Notes under the pieces: model-generated
What the model was told of the DNA's origin: nothing
Seen by the model: only the letters and a program-made list of their open reading frames with translations
Database searches by the model: none
Translations under genes and position numbers: made by a program
NCBI GenBank assembly: GCA_050255995.1
Contig: JBFWIM010000002.1
Location: 1-62,891, forward strand
Source: Intestinibacillus sp050255995
GTDB taxonomy: Bacteria > Bacillota > Clostridia > Oscillospirales > Butyricicoccaceae
Length of the DNA: 62,891 nucleotides
Direction of reading: 5' to 3'
Shown here: piece by piece, positions 43,595 through 51,783 of the stretch
How positions within the stretch are numbered: the stretch's first letter is position 1
How the letters are laid out: every line of letters begins with the position of its first letter

Positions 43595-44707
43595 GTGCCC
43601 ATGCTGCTGCACCTCGCCGACCTGCACCTCGGCGCATCGTACGATTTTCTGCCGGATAAGGCTGCCACCGCCTGCCGCGCTGCCCAGCTGACCGCGCTCA
43701 CGGACGCGCTGCACTACGCAAACGACCGGCGTGCGGACGCCGTCCTCATCGCGGGAGACCTGTTCGACGCGCCCGTCCCCCCCGCGCCGCTTGTGACTCA
43801 GGTGCTGTCGCTGCTGTCGCGGGCGCACTGTCCGGTGCTCATCTCTCCCGGCAATCACGACTATCTGTGCCCGGAAAGCCCTTACGAAAGCCCGGAACTG
43901 CCCGCAAACGTCCATGTGTTCCGCAGTGCGCAGCTTGAGCCGTTCGCACTGGACGAGGAGACGCTTATCTGGGGCGCGGCCTTTTGCGGCACGTCGGCCG
44001 CCATCCCGCTGGGCGCGCCGCTGCCGGAAGATCAGTGTAACCTACTTCTCGTGCACGCCGACCTGCTCGCGTCCAGCGGTTACAATCCGCTTTCACCCGA
44101 CAGACTCGCAGACAGCGGCTTTTCCTATGCCGCTCTCGGGCACAACCACGATTTTTCCGGCCTGCTGCGGGCAGGCGGCACGGTCTACGCCTGTCCCGGC
44201 TGTCTGATGGCGCGCGCGGGGAACGAGACGGGTACGCGCGGCTTCCTCGCGGGCAGCGTGACGCGGGAGGACGCGGCGCTGCAGTTTATCCCCGGCAGCG
44301 GCGTTGTCTTTGCCGAGCTGATCCAGAGCCTGACCGGCATCGTGGACGACCGTGCGCTGGGCAAAGCTATCGCCGCGCAGATTCCCGAAAACCATCACCG
44401 CGTGTGCGCCACGCTCACACTGACCGGCGAGCGGCGCTACGAGCCTGATCTTGCCGCGCTGCAAAACGCGCTTGGCCGGGTGTTCCTGTCGGCGGCGCTG
44501 CGCGACCAGTCGGCGCTGTGGCGCGACCCTTGGCGCTACGCCGGGGACGACGACCTGCGCGGCGCGGTCACGCGCCGTTTCCGCGCGCAGCATGACGGCA
44601 CGGCGGACAGCGCCGTCCGGAAACAGACGCTTTACGCGCTGCGCGTCGCGCTCGCCGCGCTCGACGGCGAGGACTTCCCGCAGCCCACCGTTTCAGACCA
44701 GGTATAA
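43595..44707 (+). CDS. SbcD/Mre11-like metallophosphoesterase (YhaO-like)
   Basis: A 370-residue calcineurin-fold protein with the nuclease metal motifs in order: LHLADLHLGASYDF, AVLIAGDLFDAP, ISPGNHDYLCP, LLVHADLL and ALGHNHDF. Such proteins work with an SMC-like ATPase (SbcC or YhaN) in DNA end processing. The start is GTG at 43595, 7 bases after AAAGGAGG; the ATG at 43601 is 13 bases away. The only candidate ATPase partner in the window is the interrupted YhaN-like gene 12 kb downstream on the other strand. Confidence 0.85.
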   Translation: MPMLLHLADLHLGASYDFLPDKAATACRAAQLTALTDALHYANDRRADAVLIAGDLFDAPVPPAPLVTQVLSLLSRAHCPVLISPGNHDYLCPESPYESPELPANVHVFRSAQLEPFALDEETLIWGAAFCGTSAAIPLGAPLPEDQCNLLLVHADLLASSGYNPLSPDRLADSGFSYAALGHNHDFSGLLRAGGTVYACPGCLMARAGNETGTRGFLAGSVTREDAALQFIPGSGVVFAELIQSLTGIVDDRALGKAIAAQIPENHHRVCATLTLTGERRYEPDLAALQNALGRVFLSAALRDQSALWRDPWRYAGDDDLRGAVTRRFRAQHDGTADSAVRKQTLYALRVALAALDGEDFPQPTVSDQV

Positions 44708-44721
44708 GGAGGAATCACCCC

Positions 44722-45129
44722 ATGAAAAGCGCATTTCACGAGGCGGTCTACTACTACGCCCCCGCACCCAAGGTCATGCCGCAGCCGCTGAAGCTTCTGC
44801 TCGCGCAGCTCGGCATGCGGTTCCACATCATCGACCCCGGCCAGACCGGTCAGCTTCTCGGCTATCTGGTCGGAATGGAGGGCTTTGCGCCGCAGCCCGA
44901 AGGCACGCCGGCTCCTGTTGTGCCCGAGGAAGTGCTGCTCCTGAAAAACTTTGCGGGGCCGGGCATCGACGCGCTGCTCTCCGGGATGCGCCGCGCCGGG
45001 GTGCCGCCGATCCCGCTCAAGGCGGTCGTCACCGAACACAACATCGGCTGGACCTTCGCGGCGCTGGCCGAGGAGCTGCGTCAGGAAAACGAGGCCATGA
45101 CCCGCCGCGCGCAGGAGCAGCAAAAATAA
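44722..45129 (+). CDS. DUF3783 domain protein
   Basis: A 135-residue cytoplasmic protein with VLLLKNFAGPGIDALLSGMR followed by AGVPPIPLKAVVTEHNIGWT, the DUF3783 pattern, and a charged helical C-terminus. Its function is unknown. AAGGAGG precedes the ATG 14 bases after the phosphoesterase gene, so the two are cotranscribed; a strong terminator follows. Confidence 0.8.
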   Translation: MKSAFHEAVYYYAPAPKVMPQPLKLLLAQLGMRFHIIDPGQTGQLLGYLVGMEGFAPQPEGTPAPVVPEEVLLLKNFAGPGIDALLSGMRRAGVPPIPLKAVVTEHNIGWTFAALAEELRQENEAMTRRAQEQQK

Positions 45130-45134
45130 ACGCA

Positions 45135-45168
45135 AAAAAGGGACAGACCGCTTTGTCTGTCCCTTTTT
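45135..45168. terminator. Bidirectional terminator between the DUF3783 gene and recG
   Basis: AAAAAGGGACAGAC (45135-45148) and GTCTGTCCCTTTTT (45155-45168) form a perfect 14-bp stem with a 6-base loop and T-runs on both strands. Confidence 0.93.
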
Positions 45169-45188
45169 ATATTTCCGCGTTATCCGGT

Positions 45189-47234
45189 TCAGTTGAAGAT
45201 TTCGCCCTGCGCCGCGGCGCGGAACATGCGTGCGACCCGTTCGCGCAGCAGCGGATATTCCCCGAGCGACGGGCTGCGTGCGAGCAGGGCGGCCGCTTCC
45301 TCCTGCGCGCTTTGCAGCAGCGCCATGTCGCCCGCAAGATCGGCCACATGCAGCGGCGGGAGGCCATGCTGCCGCGACCCGAAAAAATCGCCGGGGCCGC
45401 GCTGCGCCAGATCGGCGCGGGCGATCTCAAAGCCGTCCGCCGTGCCGCTGAGTAGCGCAAGGCGCGCGCGGGCGTTTTCGCCCTTGTCCGCGCCGAACAG
45501 GATACAGTAGGACTGCCGCTTGCCGCGCCCGACGCGCCCTCGCAGCTGGTGCAGCTGTGACAGGCCGAACCGGTCGGCGTCTTCCACGACCATAAGCGTC
45601 GCGTTCGGCACGTTGACCCCGACCTCGATGACCGTCGTCGCCACCAGTACGTCAAGCTGACCCGCCGCGAAGGCGGCCATCACTGCGTCTTTATCCGCCG
45701 GGCGCATCCGGCCGTGCAGCAGGCCGATGCGCCGCCCGGGCAGCTGCCGCCGCAGGGTTTCGGCGTGCTGCTCCGCACTCTTGAGGGCGGTTTCCCCCTC
45801 CTCAACCAGCGGGCACACCACATACGCCTGCCCGCCGAGCGCGCATTGCCTTTCAATAAAATTGCAGATGCGCGCGCGCATGCTCTCCCCGACCGCGTAG
45901 GTCTCCACCGGACGGCGGCCGGGCGGCAGCTCGTCGAGCACGGAGACGTCCAGATCGCCGTAGAGGATGAGCGCGAGCGTGCGCGGAATCGGCGTGGCAG
46001 ACATGACAAGCACGTGCGGCGTCTCTCCCTTGCCGGAGAGCGCCGCGCGCTGCCCCACGCCGAAGCGGTGCTGCTCGTCCACAATGATCGCGCCGAGGCG
46101 GTGGAACGTCACGCGCCTCTGAATCAGCGCGTGCGTGCCGATGATAACCTGCGCCGTGCCGCTTTCGATGCGGGCGAGGGCTTCCCGCCGCGCGGGCGCG
46201 CCCATCGACCCGGTCAGCAGCACGCAGCGGAAGCCGAACCGGTCAAGCAGGGGCGACAGCGTTCCGAAGTGCTGCGCCGCAAGGATTTCAGTCGGCGCCA
46301 TCAGCGCGGCCTGGTAGCCGTTCTGCGCCGCAAGCACGCAAAGCGCCGCGGCGACCGCGGTCTTGCCCGAGCCGACGTCGCCCTGCACCAGCCGGTTCAT
46401 CGGCCGTCCGGCGGCCACATCCCGCGCCGTTTCCCCCACCGCGCGGCGCTGTGCCCCGGTCGGCGGGAAGCCGAGAGCTTCCCAGAAGGCTTCCAGATCG
46501 GTGTTCGCGAACACTGCGCCCACCTCGTCCCGCCGGCGCTCGCGCAGGCGCGCCAGTCCGCAGCAAAGCAGGAACAGCTCCTCAAAGATCAGCCTTCGGC
46601 GCGAGACGCGCACATCCTCCAGCGTTTTGGGGCGGTGGATGCGCTGCAGGCACATGTCCAGCGCGGGCAACGTGTACTTTTCGCGCAGATATTCCGGCAG
46701 AAAATCCGGCAGCTCCGCGCCCCCAAGCGCCGAAAGCGCTTCCCCGGTCACGCGTTCCAGATCGCGCCGGGTTAGGCCCGCCGCCAGCGGATAGACCGGC
46801 ACAATGCGGCCCTGCGGGCGCTCGTCCGGGCAGCGTTCAAACTCGGGGGAAATCATGGTACGGTTCCGCCCCTCGCCCTGCACGCGGCCGTAGAAAAGAT
46901 ACGTCTCCCCCTGCCGCAGCTGGGCGGCGGCATATTTGTTGTTAAAGTAAGTGACGGGCAGCGCGCCGCTTTCATCAAACACAGTCAGCTTGGTGAGATC
47001 CATGCCGCGGCGAATGTGACGCAGCACGGGCGCGGTGCCCACAACAGCGCAGACGCATGCCTTATCCCCTTCGCACAGAGACGCGACGGGGACGATGTGC
47101 GTGCGGTCCTCATAGTCGCGCGGATAGGTGTGCAGGGCGTCCTCCAGCGTTTCGACGCCCATTCCGGCGAGCAGAGCGGCTTTGCGCGGCCCGACCCCAT
47201 GCACCGACTGCACGCCGTCCGACAGGCGCGCCAT
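45189..47234 (-). CDS. recG: ATP-dependent DNA helicase RecG
   Basis: RecG remodels stalled replication forks and Holliday junctions. The 681 residues show the N-terminal wedge domain with VGPRKAALLAGMGVETLEDA, then SF2 helicase motifs: VQGDVGSGKTAVAAALC (Walker A), TGSMGAPARRE, IIVDEQHRFGVGQR (DEQH box), VMSATPIPRTLALILYGDLD, and motif VI QLRGRVGRGK. It begins 2 bases after the lexA stop, so it probably shares SOS regulation. Confidence 0.98.
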   Translation of the reverse strand: MARLSDGVQSVHGVGPRKAALLAGMGVETLEDALHTYPRDYEDRTHIVPVASLCEGDKACVCAVVGTAPVLRHIRRGMDLTKLTVFDESGALPVTYFNNKYAAAQLRQGETYLFYGRVQGEGRNRTMISPEFERCPDERPQGRIVPVYPLAAGLTRRDLERVTGEALSALGGAELPDFLPEYLREKYTLPALDMCLQRIHRPKTLEDVRVSRRRLIFEELFLLCCGLARLRERRRDEVGAVFANTDLEAFWEALGFPPTGAQRRAVGETARDVAAGRPMNRLVQGDVGSGKTAVAAALCVLAAQNGYQAALMAPTEILAAQHFGTLSPLLDRFGFRCVLLTGSMGAPARREALARIESGTAQVIIGTHALIQRRVTFHRLGAIIVDEQHRFGVGQRAALSGKGETPHVLVMSATPIPRTLALILYGDLDVSVLDELPPGRRPVETYAVGESMRARICNFIERQCALGGQAYVVCPLVEEGETALKSAEQHAETLRRQLPGRRIGLLHGRMRPADKDAVMAAFAAGQLDVLVATTVIEVGVNVPNATLMVVEDADRFGLSQLHQLRGRVGRGKRQSYCILFGADKGENARARLALLSGTADGFEIARADLAQRGPGDFFGSRQHGLPPLHVADLAGDMALLQSAQEEAAALLARSPSLGEYPLLRERVARMFRAAAQGEIFN

Positions 47235-47236
47235 GC

Positions 47237-47833
47237 TTACGCCTGATACTGCCGGTGGAGCGCGACGACCACGCCCAGAATCTTGCAGCCCGTACCGTCG
47301 ATCGGCTGGAAGGCCGGATTTTCAGGCAGCAGCCAGATTTCGTCGTTCTCCAGCTTCAGCCGCTTACAGGTCGCCTCGTCCTCCAGCAGGGCGACGACGA
47401 TCTGCCCGCTGCGCGCGGTCTCCTGCTTGCGCACAACAATGAGGTCGCCGTCCAGGATGCCCGCGCCGGTCATGGATTCGCCCTTGATGTGCAGAGCGAA
47501 GTGCTCGCCGTATTTGCCGGACAGATCCATGGGGATATAGCCCTCGATCTGCTCGACGGCCAGAATGGGCATGCCGGCCGTAACCTGACCGAGGATGGGC
47601 ACCTTGCTGACAATGCCTGTCGTGCCGCGCAGGGAGAGCGCGCGGGTCTTGTTGTCGCCCTTATCCAGGTAGCCGAGATCGCGCAGCGTCTTGAGGTGCG
47701 CATGCACGGTGCTGGGGGAGCGCAGGCCGACCTCCGCGCCGATTTCGCGCACCGAAGGCGGATACCCGTTCTGCGCCGTAAATTCCGCAATATATTCCAG
47801 GATTGTCTGCTGCTTCGCCGAAATTTTTTTCAT
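47237..47833 (-). CDS. lexA: LexA repressor
   Basis: LexA represses the SOS regulon and self-cleaves when bound to RecA filaments. The 198 residues have an N-terminal winged helix (QNGYPPSVREIGAEVGLRSP), the cleavage site Ala-Gly in GQVTAGMPIL, the nucleophile Ser in GESMTGAGILDGD, and the lysine in EDEATCKRL. The ATG at 47831-47833 has GGAGG 8 bases upstream. The promoter carries two dyads that fit LexA binding, indicating autoregulation. Confidence 0.97.
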   Translation of the reverse strand: MKKISAKQQTILEYIAEFTAQNGYPPSVREIGAEVGLRSPSTVHAHLKTLRDLGYLDKGDNKTRALSLRGTTGIVSKVPILGQVTAGMPILAVEQIEGYIPMDLSGKYGEHFALHIKGESMTGAGILDGDLIVVRKQETARSGQIVVALLEDEATCKRLKLENDEIWLLPENPAFQPIDGTGCKILGVVVALHRQYQA

Positions 47834-47853
47834 GTAAGCGGCCTCCTTCATAA

Positions 47854-47865
47854 AAACGCATGTTT
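47854..47865. promoter_or_regulatory. Putative LexA box 1 (downstream of the lexA promoter)
   Basis: AAACGCATGTTT, a dyad AAAC-N4-GTTT lying about 11 bases past the -10 near the transcription start of lexA. It matches the spacing of the Gram-positive SOS box (GAAC-N4-GTTC) with the outer G/C replaced by A/T. Confidence 0.6.
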
Positions 47866-47875
47866 GTTTTTGTCC

Positions 47876-47904
47876 ATTATACACCAGATATGCGCAAAAT
47901 GCAA
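47876..47904 (-). promoter_or_regulatory. Promoter of lexA-recG
   Basis: TTGCAT (plus 47899-47904), 17 bases, TATAAT (plus 47876-47881) on the minus strand. It is flanked by two AAAC-N4-GTTT dyads, one touching the -35 and one just past the start site. Confidence 0.78.
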
Positions 47905-47914
47905 ACAAATGTTT
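47903..47914. promoter_or_regulatory. Putative LexA box 2 (overlapping the lexA -35)
   Basis: AAACAAATGTTT, the same dyad type as box 1, 49 bases away centre to centre and overlapping the lexA -35 by 2 bases. It is 41 bases upstream of the -35 of the divergent Asp23 gene, so an effect on that gene is less likely. Confidence 0.55.
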
Positions 47915-47954
47915 TGAATCTTTTATAACCGGGCTGCTGTTCCGCAATTTCCCC

Positions 47955-47983
47955 TTGTACTATCCCCATAAGTATTATAAAAT
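47955..47983 (+). promoter_or_regulatory. Promoter of the Asp23-YloV unit
   Basis: TTGTAC (47955-47960), 17 bases, TAAAAT (47978-47983); TATAAA overlaps at 47976-47981. The leader is about 48 nt. Confidence 0.65.
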
Positions 47984-48037
47984 AGAAAAAAGCACATACT
48001 GGAAAAGGATCGCGAACGCGTTTGGGAGGTAGTATTT

Positions 48038-48388
48038 ATGACGATCAAAACCGATCTTGGATATATTGAAATCGCTCCTGAGGTCATGGCCGGCATCGCG
48101 GGCTATGTCGCCTCCGGCTGCTTCGGCGTCAAAGGCATGACAATCCGGTCGGTGTCGGACGGCCTGGCCCACCTGCTGCGCCGCGAAAACCAGAGCCGCG
48201 GCGTGCGCATCCTCGAAGCGCCGGACGGCGGCATCAATATCGACCTGCACATCGCGGTCGAGCACGGCGTCAACATTGCGACCGTCTGCCGATCGATCAT
48301 CGGAGAGGTGCGTTATTACGTTGAGCGCCTGACCGGCGTTGACGTGAAAAATGTCGACATCTTTGTCGACAGCATCAAGGCCGATTAA
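48038..48388 (+). CDS. Asp23/Gls24 family envelope stress protein
   Basis: A 116-residue Asp23-domain protein (GYIEIAPEVMAGIAGYVASG, IDLHIAVEHGVNIATVCRSI, VERLTGVDVKNVDIFVDSI). Members are cytoplasmic proteins linked to the envelope; in Firmicutes the yloU-type copy lies beside the FakA/YloV gene, as here. GGGAGGT precedes the ATG. The exact role is unknown. Confidence 0.9.
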   Translation: MTIKTDLGYIEIAPEVMAGIAGYVASGCFGVKGMTIRSVSDGLAHLLRRENQSRGVRILEAPDGGINIDLHIAVEHGVNIATVCRSIIGEVRYYVERLTGVDVKNVDIFVDSIKAD

Positions 48389-48406
48389 ATAAGGAGTTAT
48401 GTAGAA

Positions 48407-50065
48407 ATGTCAAACAACGTAGACGGAAAGACAATTGACGGGCAGCTTTGGCGCGCCATGGTAATCGAGGGCGCGCTCGCCATCCGCGATAAAAAAGACC
48501 AGGCCAACGAGCTGAACGTTTTCCCGGTACCGGACGGCGACACGGGCACCAACATGTCTCTGACCATGGCGGCGGCCATGGACGAGATGGCAAGGCTCCC
48601 CGCCCCCACCCTTGCCAAGGCGGTCGACGCGACGGCCTCCGCCCTGCTGCGCGGCGCGCGCGGCAACTCGGGCGTCATCCTGTCGCTGCTGTTCCGCGGG
48701 CTCTCCAGAAAGCTGCGCGAAAAGGACACGGCGGACGGCCGCGATCTGGCCATCGCGCTGCGCGAGGGCGTGGACACCGCTTATAAAGCCGTCATGAAGC
48801 CCGCCGAGGGCACCATCCTCACCGTGTCGCGCGTCGCGGCGCAGTACGCGCTGGAGCAGTGCCAGGCCGACCCCTCCCTGTCCGTCGCGGCCGTGCTGGA
48901 CGCCCTGCTGACGCGCGGCGAAACCGCGCTCGCCGAAACCACGGGCCAGAATCCCGTTCTTGCCAAAGCCGGCGTGGTGGACGCGGGCGGCTTCGGCTTT
49001 ATCACCATTCTGGGCGGCATGCGGGACGCTTTTCTCGGCATCCAGCGTGAGCATGCGTCCGCAGAGACCGAAACCCGCGCCGCCGCGGACTTCGGCGCGA
49101 TCAGCGACGAGGACATCACCTATACTTACTGCACGGAATTCATCGCGGAGCGCCGCGACAAGTCGCGCAACGTCGCGCGTATGCGCACCCTGCTCGGCGA
49201 AATCGGCGACAGTCTGGTCGTCGTGGAGGATGACGACATCGTCAAGGTGCACATCCACACCGACGCGCCCGACCGCGCGCTCGCCGAGGCGCTCAAATTC
49301 GGTCCGCTGCTGACGGTTAAAATTGAGAACATGCGCGAGCAGCATACCGCCAAGGTGCTTGAGGAGACCGCGCCCGCGCCCGCAGAGCGCGTCATCGCCG
49401 CGCCGGAAAAGAAATACGGCTTTGTGGCGGTTGCCGCAGGCGAAGGCTTAAAGGGCGTATTCACCGACCTTGCGGTCGACCAGATCGTACAGGGCGGCCA
49501 GACCATGAACCCCTCCACGAACGATATTCTGCGCGCGGTGGACGCAACCCCCGCCGAGATCGTCTACGTGCTGCCGAACAACAAAAACATTATTATGGCC
49601 GCGGATCAGGCCGCGCACCTGTCGGACAAAACGGTCATCGTCATCCCCACGGCGAACATTCCGCAGGGCATCTCCGCGCTTCTGGTCTTTGACCCGGAGG
49701 CCGAAGAGGGCCGGAACACCGTCGGCATGACTGAGGCGATTGCGGGCGTGCGCGCCGGACAGGTCACCTATGCCGCGCGCGACAGCGACTTTGATGGCAA
49801 GAAAATCAAAGAAGGCGAGTATCTCGCGCTGTGCGAGGGCAAGCTGTGCGCCAACAGCAAAAAGATCTACGACGCGATCAAAAGGCTGGCACGCGAAATG
49901 ATCCGTCCGGACAGCGCCTTCGCCACCATCATTTACGGCGAGGGCGTGACCGCAGAGGACGCCGCCCGCGTCGAAGAGCTGTTCCGCAAGGAAAACAAAA
50001 ATCTTGAGATTACGCTCATCGGCGGCGGCCAGCCCGTTTATTATTACATCATTTCGGTGGAATAA
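48407..50065 (+). CDS. DAK2-domain protein YloV, fatty acid kinase FakA-type
   Basis: A 552-residue protein: an N-terminal DAK2 ATP-binding domain with NVFPVPDGDTGTNMSLT (magnesium aspartates, about residue 38) and RGARGNSGVILS, and a C-terminal FakA domain with FGAISDEDITYTYCTEF, VKVHIHTDAPDRALAEAL and GGQTMNPSTNDIL. FakA phosphorylates exogenous fatty acids bound to a FakB (DegV) protein. No fakB is in the window. AAGGAG lies upstream; it follows the Asp23 gene by 18 bases. Confidence 0.92.
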   Translation: MSNNVDGKTIDGQLWRAMVIEGALAIRDKKDQANELNVFPVPDGDTGTNMSLTMAAAMDEMARLPAPTLAKAVDATASALLRGARGNSGVILSLLFRGLSRKLREKDTADGRDLAIALREGVDTAYKAVMKPAEGTILTVSRVAAQYALEQCQADPSLSVAAVLDALLTRGETALAETTGQNPVLAKAGVVDAGGFGFITILGGMRDAFLGIQREHASAETETRAAADFGAISDEDITYTYCTEFIAERRDKSRNVARMRTLLGEIGDSLVVVEDDDIVKVHIHTDAPDRALAEALKFGPLLTVKIENMREQHTAKVLEETAPAPAERVIAAPEKKYGFVAVAAGEGLKGVFTDLAVDQIVQGGQTMNPSTNDILRAVDATPAEIVYVLPNNKNIIMAADQAAHLSDKTVIVIPTANIPQGISALLVFDPEAEEGRNTVGMTEAIAGVRAGQVTYAARDSDFDGKKIKEGEYLALCEGKLCANSKKIYDAIKRLAREMIRPDSAFATIIYGEGVTAEDAARVEELFRKENKNLEITLIGGGQPVYYYIISVE

Positions 50066-50084
50066 CGCGGGAACGCAAAAAACC

Positions 50085-50114
50085 AGCCTCCCCTTTCACA
50101 AGGGGAGGCTTTTT
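50085..50114 (+). terminator. Terminator-like hairpin just before pth
   Basis: AGCCTCCCCTT (50085-50095) and AAGGGGAGGCT (50100-50110) pair perfectly over 11 bp with a 4-base loop, followed by TTTT and then directly by the AAGGAG of pth. It may attenuate read-through into pth. Confidence 0.75.
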
Positions 50115-50126
50115 AAGGAGAAAACC

Positions 50127-50768
50127 ATGTCTGTTTTTGATATATTTGCAAAGCTCGAAGCCGACAGGACGCGCCGTCAGGACGCCGCCGGCCCCATCGA
50201 ATGGCTTGTCGTCGGCCTTGGAAACCCGGGCGATAAATACGCCCTGACCCGCCACAACGCGGGTTTCCGCGCGCTGGACGCCTATTGCGCCAAAACCGGC
50301 CAGAAAATCGACCGCCTGAAATTCAAGGCGTTGACCGGCGAGGGCGCGTTCGGCGGCCGCCGCGTGCTGTTTATGAAGCCGCAGACCTTTATGAACCTGT
50401 CCGGCGAAGCCGTACGGGAGGCCGCGGCCTTCTACAAAATCCCGCCCGAACGCATCGTCGTGCTGTTTGACGACATTTCGCTCGACGTGGGCCGTCTGCG
50501 CGTGCGCCCCAAAGGCTCCGCCGGTGGCCAGAACGGCATCAAGAGCATCATTGCGCGGCTCGGCACCGACGCGTTTCCACGCGTCAAGATCGGTGTGGGC
50601 GCAAAGCCGCATCCGGACTACGACCTCGCCGACTGGGTGCTGTCCCGTATGACGGACGACGAGGAGAAGGTCTTCGCCTCCGCGCTCGCACGCGCCGCCG
50701 AGGCCGCGGAGGACATCGTGCGCAACGGCGCGGCGCATGCGGCGCAGTCCTTCAACGGGCAGGCTTAG
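50127..50768 (+). CDS. pth: Peptidyl-tRNA hydrolase
   Basis: Pth releases tRNA from prematurely dropped peptidyl-tRNA. The 213 residues contain VVGLGNPGDKYALTRHNAGF (catalytic His), FMKPQTFMNLSGEAV, LFDDISLDVGRLRVRPKGSA (catalytic Asp) and GGQNGIKSI. The family usually begins at the VGLGNPG block; here about 26 residues (SVFDIFAKLEADRTRRQDAA and more) precede it, and AAGGAG at the ATG supports this longer start. It converges on mnmA with a 4-base overlap. Confidence 0.96.
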   Translation: MSVFDIFAKLEADRTRRQDAAGPIEWLVVGLGNPGDKYALTRHNAGFRALDAYCAKTGQKIDRLKFKALTGEGAFGGRRVLFMKPQTFMNLSGEAVREAAAFYKIPPERIVVLFDDISLDVGRLRVRPKGSAGGQNGIKSIIARLGTDAFPRVKIGVGAKPHPDYDLADWVLSRMTDDEEKVFASALARAAEAAEDIVRNGAAHAAQSFNGQA

Positions 50769-51781
50769 TCGATAAACCCGCCCCCGATGACGACGTCGCC
50801 GTCGTAAAACACGGCGGCCTGTCCTGCAGCCGGCGCGCGCACAGGCGACCGAAACACCACGCGCGCGCTGTCGCCCTTGGGGTACACGGTCGCCTCCGCC
50901 GCAGTTTTGGAATACCGCACGCGTGCCGCACAGGCAAACGGCCCGTCCGCCGCGTACTCCGGCGCGCACCAGTTGATGCGCCGCACCGTGATCTCCTCCC
51001 GGCAGGGGTCCCGGAGCGAAAGCACGACGCGGTTGCCCGGCACGTCGATGGCGTGCACAAACAGCCGTCCCTCGGCGGCGATTCCGAGTCCGCGCCGCTG
51101 CCCCACCGTGTAATGGTGGATGCCGCGGTGCCGCCCGAGCACATTGCCGTCTTCGTCGACAAAATCGCCCGCCGGCAGGTTCACGCCGCGCCGTTCCAGC
51201 CAGCCCGCGAAGTCGCCGTCCGGCACGAAGCAGATATCCATGCTGTCCGGCTTGTCCGCAATGGGCAGCGCCTGCCCCCGCGCTTCGGCGCGCACCTCGT
51301 CCTTGCCCTGCGCGTCGCCCAGCGGGAAGATGCAGCGCGCGAGCACCTCGCGCGGCAGGCGGCACAGCATATAGCTCTGATCCTTCGGGGACTGCGCGCG
51401 CAGCAGCAGCGCCCGTCCCTCGCCGTCCCAGCCGATGCGGGCATAGTGCCCAGTCGCGATATGGCGCGCGCCGAGCGCGTCGGCGCAGTCGGCCAGCGCC
51501 CGGAACTTGACCGTGGGGTTACAGACCACGCAGGGGTTCGGCGTACGTCCCTGGCAGTATTCGCGTTCGAAATAGGAGCAGACGTTCCGCTCCAGCTCAC
51601 GCGCGCGGTGCGCGACATGCAGCGGGATACCGAGACTGTCCGCGACGCGGCGCGCATCGGCCTCGCCGCCCAGCCCGACCTCCAGGAACAAGCCGTGCAC
51701 CTCGTAGCCCCCGTCCCGCAGGCGCGCGGCCGCGACCGCAGAGTCCACACCGCCGGACAGCCCCAAAACCACCTTTTCCAT
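50765..51781 (-). CDS. mnmA: tRNA-specific 2-thiouridylase MnmA
   Basis: MnmA thiolates U34 of Lys, Glu and Gln tRNAs. The 338 residues carry the PP-loop VVLGLSGGVDSAVAA, the first cysteine in TPNPCVVCNPTVKF, KDQSYMLCRL, and the second cysteine in KPDSMDICFVPDGDF; GRHRGIHHYTVGQRRGLGI follows. The start at 51779-51781 leaves 2 bases to the upstream lipoprotein stop. Sulfur would come from a desulfurase such as the one at 35 kb. Confidence 0.96.
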   Translation of the reverse strand: MEKVVLGLSGGVDSAVAAARLRDGGYEVHGLFLEVGLGGEADARRVADSLGIPLHVAHRARELERNVCSYFEREYCQGRTPNPCVVCNPTVKFRALADCADALGARHIATGHYARIGWDGEGRALLLRAQSPKDQSYMLCRLPREVLARCIFPLGDAQGKDEVRAEARGQALPIADKPDSMDICFVPDGDFAGWLERRGVNLPAGDFVDEDGNVLGRHRGIHHYTVGQRRGLGIAAEGRLFVHAIDVPGNRVVLSLRDPCREEITVRRINWCAPEYAADGPFACAARVRYSKTAAEATVYPKGDSARVVFRSPVRAPAAGQAAVFYDGDVVIGGGFID

Positions 51782-51783
51782 CG

